Source: Patescibacteria group bacterium UBA5124 (GTDB taxonomy: Bacteria; Patescibacteriota; Gracilibacteria; Absconditabacterales; Absconditicoccaceae). Taken from it: a stretch of 5,006 nucleotides of DNA. Where the stretch lies: positions 51,964 through 56,969 of the forward strand of contig DHYS01000028.1 in NCBI GenBank assembly GCA_002414185.1. The letters are read 5' to 3'. The first letter of the stretch is position 1; every line of letters begins with the position of its first letter. Shown piece after piece: positions 1 through 5,006 of the stretch. Under the pieces are notes generated by a model. That model was not told where the DNA came from and did not search any database. It worked only from the letters and a program-made list of their open reading frames with translations. Position numbers and translations under genes: made by a program.

Positions 1-2
1 CT

Positions 3-437
3 GCTAGATTTTTATCAAATAATGATATAGAAGGATTAAATAAATCTTTCAAAGACAGTTGAATAGATAATACTGGTGTATGGAGCAATACTTGATCAGT
101 AGAAGCTATTAAAAGATATGCAGAAGAACAAAGAGATAAAAATGTATTTACAGATATACAATACAATAATGTTATGAACAATATAGACAATAAAACAGGA
201 GGAAGTAATTCTATAAATAAAATAAGAGATAATCTAAGTAATATAAAAACCATAGATGAAGCAAACACAAAATTAGCTGATATGATAAGTAAAAATGAGA
301 TAAATCCAGATAATATTTGATCTGATTTTAATATAAAAATAGGAGACAAAGATTACACATACAACAAAATAGATAAGAAATTAATAGAAAAACCTTCTAC
401 TACAAGCACAACAACTTCTACCACTAACAACAAATAA
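3..437 (+). CDS. C-terminal part of an unrecognised Asn/Lys-rich protein with a Ser/Thr tail (5' end outside the window)
   Basis: I do not recognise this protein. The frame is open from the window edge to TAA at 435-437 and gives 144 residues when TGA is read as glycine (in-frame TGA at 60, 93 and 318, residues 20, 31 and 106 of the visible part). The other two forward frames meet TAG within the first 30 bases. The sequence is hydrophilic, rich in Asn, Lys, Asp and Ile, and probably mostly helical (for example IKRYAEEQRDKN and INKIRDNLSNIKTIDEAN). No membrane segment or cysteine is visible. It ends in a low-complexity PSTTSTTTSTTNNK tail, which looks like a flexible linker or terminus. The stop lies only 5 bases before the start of the membrane protein at 443, so the two genes are probably co-transcribed, and this may be another part or a substrate of the same envelope apparatus. 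That link is inferred from position only. Confidence 0.7.
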
Positions 438-442
438 AAGCT

Positions 443-2269
443 ATGCTAACAACTTCTTTTATCAGTAAATTATGAAAAAAACAAAACATCAAATACCTGA
501 TGCTGATTTTGATAATCGGAGTCTTCTTTTTTACAAATCCAACATTTGCCCAAACAACAACAAATACTGATTTCCTTGAACAAACCGCCACATTTCTAAA
601 TAATCTTATGAAATTCTTTTCATGGTCTTGGATTATGTTTGCTATATTAGCAGGAAAATTTATGTCCAATGATATGATCTATGGAACATGGTTACACTTA
701 GATCAATATCTCTGGCAAATTTGGAATATTACTAAGAATTTTGCCAATTTTTGATTAGCTGGATTCCTTGTTTACGAAATATTTCAATATATCAAAAAAG
801 GATGAAGTATCCAAAAAACAATTACAAATACACTTATTGCAGGAATATTAATCCAAGCAAGTTGGTTTATTGTAGGAGCAGTAATTGATATTTCCACCAT
901 TGCCACAGCAGCCATTGGATCTTTTCCAGCTTCTATTATAGATGGAACTACCTCAGAAAAACAAATACAACAAATTATAGAAACTAATATGATGAAGAAA
1001 AAAATTAAATTAGATGAAAATATGAATATAAATACCAAAGAAGCAGATACAAATCCTAATAAAACAACAGCTCAAGAAGCCAAAGAAATATTAGATAAAC
1101 TATTACCAAAATCTGATTCCGTCGCATGACCTCTAATATTTATTGGTGCTTCAACCATAAAAATCCAAGACGTTATGGATCTTAAAGGCGATGAAAAAAA
1201 AGATGCAAAAAGTATTATCATAAATTTTTGACTAAAAACAATTGTTATCTTATTATACGTTGTAACTCTAGCTATACTTATGGTAGTTAATATTATAAGG
1301 GTAGGATATCTACGAGTAGTAATAGCAGCCTCTCCTATAATTATTCTTTTTGCCGTTTTCAAAAAATGAAAATGATTTATGGAAAATATGGATATTGGAA
1401 GTATTCTTAATGCAATTTTCAAACCGGTAGTTTTTATTGGAATGTTATCACTGATACTTATTTTCATAACAACCGTTCAAAAAATGATGAATGGCCAAAA
1501 TGAAATAGACTTAAACGGAATTTTTATATCATCAAATACTTGAGCAAATCCTGGAGTAAATTTAGAAGTCAAAGGAGTCTCAAAAGCAACTATAAACGAT
1601 AAAATATTTAGCACAGGAAAAGATCTATGAGCAAATATATTTTCAAATCTCATCATCTATTTCGCTACATTATTTTTGCTATGGTTTCTTGTCAAGACAG
1701 CAATATCAAGTTGAAAGTGACCATTTAATTGAGCTATCAATGGAATGACTAAATTTGCTGAAGATATGGCAAGGACTACTCCTTTGGTTGGATGATATAG
1801 TATGCAAACAAGAGTTAAATTTACAAAAAAGATCATATGAAAAGCTTGAGAAAGACTGAATATTGATCTAAATTCTGAATACAGTAGCTTCTGAAGTAAA
1901 TCAAACAAATTCAATGAACAACTTGATGTTTGGCTCAAATGAGGTAAAACACAGTTAACCAATGATGATAAAAATAGATTAATAAAAGCTATTGATACAA
2001 AGGGATTCATAGATAAAACAAAAGAAATATATGGTTGATTAATAAATGGATTTAAAATAGAAAGCAATCCTGACCGAGAAAAAATGTTTGAAAAATGGTA
2101 TAAAAGATATGGAAAAAAGAAATTTAATAGTGATTCTTTTGAAGAATTTAAAACAACAAAAGAAGATATTAAAAAATTCCATACTATGTTATGATGAGAT
2201 GATAGACATATTCCTAAAACATATGAAGAATTGAGAAAAATACAATATGGTGGTAATATCACAAATTAA
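443..2269 (+). CDS. Polytopic membrane protein, VirB6/TrbL-like (type IV secretion/conjugation), 608 aa
   Basis: Read with TGA as glycine, ATG 443 to TAA 2267-2269 is one uninterrupted frame with 20 in-frame TGA codons. Residues 12-36 form a signal peptide or first membrane helix: Lys-rich, then LMLILIIGVFFF, with a possible signal peptidase site at TFA|Q (36/37). Further hydrophobic segments lie at about 54-75, 100-117, 128-159, 230-245, 266-306, 321-346 and 402-422. A charged tail of about 180 residues (430-608) follows. A hydrophilic loop (about 170-225) separates two membrane blocks. The pattern near 285-306 (Arg-rich turn, then VVIAASPIIILFAVF) resembles the helix-R...xxSPxx core of VirB6/TrbL channel proteins, which sit in the inner membrane of type IV secretion systems. 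The assignment rests on topology, that motif and the transglycosylase gene downstream, so it is tentative. ATG 443 is preferred over internal ATG 500 because it lies 5 bases after the upstream stop and supplies the basic region before the hydrophobic helix. Confidence 0.85.
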
Positions 2270-2300
2270 CATATTTACCATATCTTAATACTTCTTATAC

Positions 2301-2330
2301 TTGCATCAACACAAAAGATATGTATATACT
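2301..2330 (+). promoter_or_regulatory. Possible promoter for the transglycosylase gene
   Basis: TATACT at 2325-2330 matches five of six bases of the -10 consensus. A poor -35 candidate, TTGCAT at 2301-2306, lies 18 bases upstream. Transcription would begin near 2337, leaving a leader of roughly 18 bases before ATG 2355. In such AT-rich DNA, matches of this quality arise easily by chance. It is listed because it is the only reasonable candidate in the largest gap and lies in the loop of the hairpin. Confidence 0.25.
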
Positions 2331-2353
2331 AAGAATTTATACATATTTTTTGT
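2311..2353 (+). terminator. 16-bp hairpin with T-tract, terminator-like, abutting the next start codon
   Basis: Arms 2311-2326 (ACAAAAGATATGTATA) and 2338-2353 (TATACATATTTTTTGT) pair over 16 positions. The only non-Watson-Crick pair is G2317-T2347, a G-U wobble in RNA. The loop is 11 bases (2327-2337). The descending arm carries a run of six T (2346-2351) and the ascending arm a run of four A (2313-2316), as in a bidirectional intrinsic terminator. The stem is almost all A-T, so it is weaker than a standard GC-rich terminator. It could end the upstream transcript, or in read-through RNA it could mask the start region of the next gene. Confidence 0.45.
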
Positions 2354-2354
2354 A

Positions 2355-3176
2355 ATGAAAAAAAACATTCTTATCTTACTATGATTATTAAGCTGTTTAG
2401 TATCTAGTACCTATGCCTACTCTCCCACATCAGGAGATCTTAATACACTTTCTCAACTCAAAACAACACTCAACCAAATCATATCCGGTAACAATAAAGA
2501 TACTCGAGATTTTGACCAACAAATAAAAACACTTCTTCCACAAGTCACTTCTGACGAAAGAATTTCATATTTATTAAACGAACTCCACAACCATCTTTAC
2601 AACCAATTTACATTAGAAAAAACAAAAACAAAACAAACAATAAAAACAGGTTTTCTATCATTTTTACAAGAATATAATACAGGAGTTTTAGATATAGATA
2701 TGGCTGATAATTGTACATGACGATACAATACACTCGACAATATCAGTTTTGCAAACAATTTTCCTACTGCATTAACGATTGCTATCCGATATAGAGAAAG
2801 TCACTGCGGATATTATCTTCCACAAAACGGTGATGGTCCCTTCCAAATACTGACCAAAGACTATGGAACAGGTGAAATTACACCAGAATTATTTACACAA
2901 ACAATTCAAGATTTTATAGATTTTTCCAAAAATAAATATGGAAATTACAAAAGTAAAATCTGATCTATATTCACATATACATGATTTACTACGACAGGTA
3001 TCATCAACTTTGCGGCACTCTACAATGGTTGATTAATATCATGATGAGTAGTTAATCCTATCAATCCCAAATATGTATATGAATGATATGGGGATTATAC
3101 CAGCTGAGCTGTAAGACATGGAATATTACCCAAATTTATCAAAACCCTTGGACGAGAATTAGAAAACACCTACTAG
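2355..3176 (+). CDS. Secreted lytic transglycosylase-like (lysozyme-fold/SLT, VirB1-like) protein, 273 aa
   Basis: This is probably a murein-cleaving enzyme that opens the cell wall for an envelope machine. The frame runs from ATG 2355 to TAG 3174-3176 with nine TGA-glycine codons. Residues 1-21 are an export signal (KK, then a hydrophobic core, cleavage likely after STYA). LLSC at 11-14 is a weak lipobox alternative. Residues 25-115 look like a helical N-terminal region. The catalytic domain follows: AIRYRESHCG (143-152) with E148 as the likely catalytic acid, matching the SLT motif around the ES dipeptide; GDGPFQI (159-165) in place of the usual GLMQ/GLFQI; and FAALYNGG (219-226) for the family's AxxYNxG motif. 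G226 of that motif is encoded by TGA. The mature protein has exactly two cysteines, C120 and C151, the latter three residues after E148. Its position after a VirB6/TrbL-like gene suggests a VirB1-type role, which is inferred. Confidence 0.85.
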
Positions 3177-3186
3177 TTATAGTACC

Positions 3187-3198
3187 ATAAAATTTTAT
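3187..3198. repeat. 12-bp perfect palindrome ATAAAATTTTAT
   Basis: This self-complementary stretch lies in the 37-base gap between the transglycosylase stop and ATG 3214. It has no loop, so it is a poor terminator, and it may be a chance product of the AT-rich composition. An operator site is possible but unsupported. No Shine-Dalgarno sequence lies between it and the next start. Confidence 0.3.
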
Positions 3199-3213
3199 CC
3201 CTTCAAATCTCCT

Positions 3214-3531
3214 ATGCTTTACAACAAACTTGTCAGAGATCATATCATCAAAAAAATTGAAACAAACTGATGAAAAGCAAAACGACATACTGCAAATGAA
3301 GCAGAATTTGAGATTAAATTACTCGAAAAACTCGTTGAAGAGGCAAGAGAACTCCAAGATAGTCAAGACATAGAAGAACTCAAAAAAGAACTAGCTGATG
3401 TCTTAGAAGTAACTGATGAAATAATAAAATTTTATCAACTTTCCAAAGAAGAAATCAAAGATATCCAAGATACCAAACGCGAAAAAAATGGATGATTTTC
3501 TCAAAAAATTATCTTAGAGGAAACAGACTAA
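3214..3531 (+). CDS. MazG-like/phosphoribosyl-ATP pyrophosphohydrolase-like NTP pyrophosphatase, 105 aa
   Basis: This small, all-helical cytoplasmic enzyme belongs to the all-alpha NTP pyrophosphatase superfamily, whose members hydrolyse nucleoside triphosphates to monophosphate and pyrophosphate using bound Mg2+. It starts with YNKLVRDHIIKKIE (residues 3-16), the hallmark opening of the phosphoribosyl-ATP pyrophosphohydrolase-like subgroup (usually LVRDKI). The metal-binding motifs are EExxE at E42, E43 and E46, and ExxD at E59 and D62 in ELADVLEV. The C-terminal KREKNGGFSQKIILEE (88-103) matches the family's KRxxRGGFxxxIxLE ending. The length is normal for the group. Three in-frame TGA codons encode G19, G20 and G94, the last falling in the conserved GGF. 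The native substrate cannot be inferred from sequence. No histidine biosynthesis gene is nearby, so a house-cleaning role is more likely than a part in that pathway. It sits 34 bases before uvrA. Confidence 0.88.
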
Positions 3532-3565
3532 ATATCCTAATTTTATAGAATTATAGACTTACATT

Positions 3566-5006
3566 ATGGCAAAAAAAATACAAGCTCCAATACACAATGA
3601 CAACATGATTACCTTTCAAGGAGTCAGAACTCACAATCTAAGAAATATAGATATAGAATTACCAAAAAATCAAATCATTACTATCACAGGAGTTTCTGGA
3701 TCTGGTAAATCATCATTAGCCTTTGACACTATTTACAAAGAAGGACAATATAGATACATTGAATCTCTTTCCAGTTATCTCAGACAATTTTTCAATCTCG
3801 GAGAAAGACCCGATATAGATCACTGTACAGGTTTATCACCAGCTATTGCTATAGAACAAAACAAAAAAACAGGTAACTCAAGAAGTTCTGTAGGTACTAT
3901 CACAGAGATAGACGATTATCTTAGACTCCTTTTTGCCAAACTAGGAGAAACGTATTGTTATAGTTGTGGACAAGAAATCAAACCACAAACTATAAATCAG
4001 ATTATGGATATCATCAAATCAGACTATGAAGGTCAAAAAATATATCTTCTTCAAGAATCATGATCATTCCAAACCAAAACAGAACTCATGGAATTCGTGA
4101 AAAAGAATAGAAACCGCGTAGAAAAAGGAAAATGATTTACCAGATATCTCCTAGTAAACAAACCAGAAAAACAAGAAATCGTAAGCGAAACTATCACCAA
4201 TACCATAAAAAACAAATGAAAAAAAACAAAGACACAAAATCCAGCACAATCACTAGAACCTATAGAATATTTTTATCTCGAAACACCAAATGTTCCAGAT
4301 AATTATTTTCCGCTTAATATCTATGGGATATATGATCGTGTAACCATAGAAGAAATCAAGTTATGAAGACTCAAAGAAGATATTATCAAGATTCTTACAG
4401 AATCAAAAAAATTCTGAATCTATTCTTCGTGAGAAACTAATTCAGAAATAAAATGGTTCACAGACAAAATGTACTGCCCTACATGTAATATCATTTATCC
4501 AGAATTCACAACCCAACATTTTTCTCCAAATCGTCCAGAATGAGCATGTCCAAACTGTTTATGAATAGGAGAAATATTACAAGTAGATATCGATAAAATA
4601 TTAGATCCTATGAGTCCTTATAGCAAAGCTATCCTTCCTCGAAGAGATTCAAATCTAGGACAAGGAATCCTCCAAAAACTAGTTCAAAAATACAGTATGG
4701 ATCCTGATAAACTCTGGAAAGATCTTCCAGAACGATTTCAGCATACTGTTCTTTTCTGAGATAATGAACTTCTCAGAGTAAACTACGGAGGAAAATATAT
4801 GAGTTTAACTTACAAAGGAATAGAAGAAATCATCAAAGATCAATATGCAAAAGGTTTGTTAACTGTAGATTTTCAAGCTATGCTAGATATGAGAGCATGT
4901 CCAGAATGTAACTGAGCAAAGCTCCGCAAAGAATCTTTAAATGTATTCATTTCTTCTACAGATAAAACAAAACATAATATTTCCAATTTACAAAAGATCT
5001 CACTAT
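3566..5006 (+). CDS. uvrA: UvrA, excinuclease ABC subunit A (N-terminal 480 residues, cut by window edge)
   Basis: UvrA is the damage-recognising ATPase dimer of nucleotide excision repair and loads UvrB onto DNA lesions. The N-terminus has the typical TFQGVRTHNLRNIDIELP (16-33), Walker A GVSGSGKS (42-49), LAFDTIYKEGQYRYIESLS (51-69), the Q-loop region SPAIAIEQ (91-98) and the RSSVGTITEIDDYLRLLF block (106-123). CYSCG at 131-135 opens the insertion that contains the UvrB-binding domain. Zinc module 1 is C304/C307 with C328/C331. CPECNGAKL (445-453) matches the conserved CPxCxGxRL motif. The frame ends before the ABC signature and second ATPase half; a full UvrA is about 940 residues. Ten TGA codons encode glycine, including G326, G333 and G450, which are near-invariant in the family. 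The spacing between C131 and C304 is longer than usual, with a Lys/Thr/Gln-rich stretch near 205-240. No Shine-Dalgarno or LexA-like box is evident upstream. Confidence 0.97.

Larger units (their letters stand above)
2270..2354 (+). other. Intergenic gap with a hairpin and a possible promoter
   Basis: These 85 bases separate the membrane protein from the transglycosylase. They hold the 16-bp hairpin at 2311-2353 and a -10-like hexamer in its loop, both listed separately. No ORF or Shine-Dalgarno motif is seen here. This is the largest non-coding gap in the window; the others are 5, 37 and 34 bases. Confidence 0.7.

Noticed and set aside
472..580. Alternative start ATG 472 in another frame (MKKTKHQ...)
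   Set aside because: The MKK beginning is attractive, but the frame gives no signal peptide core and no continuing homology. Frame 443 yields a proper hydrophobic helix and a 608-residue protein.
500..754. Stand-alone 84-residue secreted small protein
   Set aside because: It is a fragment made by treating TGA 752 as a stop and by starting at an internal ATG. The same frame continues to TAA 2267 with TGA as glycine.
424..2262. Four minus-strand ORFs (424-669, 784-1038, 1072-1467, 1657-2262)
   Set aside because: They lie antisense to the 443-2269 gene, have no recognisable domains, and read as hydrophobic shadow translations of an AT-rich coding strand.
3532..3565. LexA/SOS box or promoter before uvrA
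   Set aside because: Only AT-rich TATAGA/TATAG-like strings are present. There is no recognisable operator palindrome and no paired -35, so nothing is supported.
3566..4063. uvrA as a truncated pseudogene ending at TGA 4061
   Set aside because: UvrA homology continues in the same frame well past 4061, with intact zinc-binding cysteines, so the TGA is a sense codon.
3..5006. TGA as tryptophan (code 4) or selenocysteine
   Set aside because: TGG is already used for tryptophan, TGA columns in UvrA match conserved glycines, and the number and tandem placement of TGA exclude selenocysteine insertion.
1..5006. CRISPR array, tRNA, insertion sequence or other mobile element
   Set aside because: I saw no regularly spaced direct repeats, cloverleaf-like sequence, terminal inverted repeats or transposase motif.

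Overview
This window comes from an AT-rich bacterium that reads UGA as glycine (translation table 25). That code is known from the Patescibacteria (CPR) lineages Absconditabacteria (SR1) and Gracilibacteria (BD1-5/GN02). The evidence is internal: under the standard code every gene here breaks into fragments. With TGA read as sense, five long, collinear plus-strand frames appear, each ending in TAA or TAG. I counted 45 in-frame TGA codons. Several fall on near-invariant glycines of UvrA (G326 in GACPxC, G333 in the following GxG, G450 in CPxCxG), which supports glycine and argues against tryptophan. The two candidate phyla cannot be told apart from this window.

Layout, all on the plus strand: (1) 3-437, the C-terminal end of an unrecognised Asn/Lys-rich protein with a Ser/Thr tail. 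(2) 443-2269, a 608-residue multi-pass membrane protein that resembles the VirB6/TrbL class of type IV secretion channel components. (3) 2270-2354, a gap with a 16-bp hairpin that ends one base before the next start codon and has a -10-like box in its loop. (4) 2355-3176, a secreted lysozyme-like/SLT-type lytic transglycosylase. (5) 3214-3531, a small MazG-like nucleotide pyrophosphohydrolase of the phosphoribosyl-ATP pyrophosphohydrolase-like group. (6) 3566-5006, the N-terminal half of UvrA, cut by the window edge.

The left half looks like part of an envelope-spanning secretion or conjugation module. A polytopic inner-membrane protein is followed by an exported wall-cutting enzyme, matching the VirB6/VirB1 pairing, and an unknown protein lies immediately upstream. 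The right half is housekeeping: nucleotide-pool sanitation (MazG-like) and nucleotide excision repair (UvrA). No start codon has a clear Shine-Dalgarno sequence. No tRNA, rRNA, CRISPR array or insertion sequence was seen.
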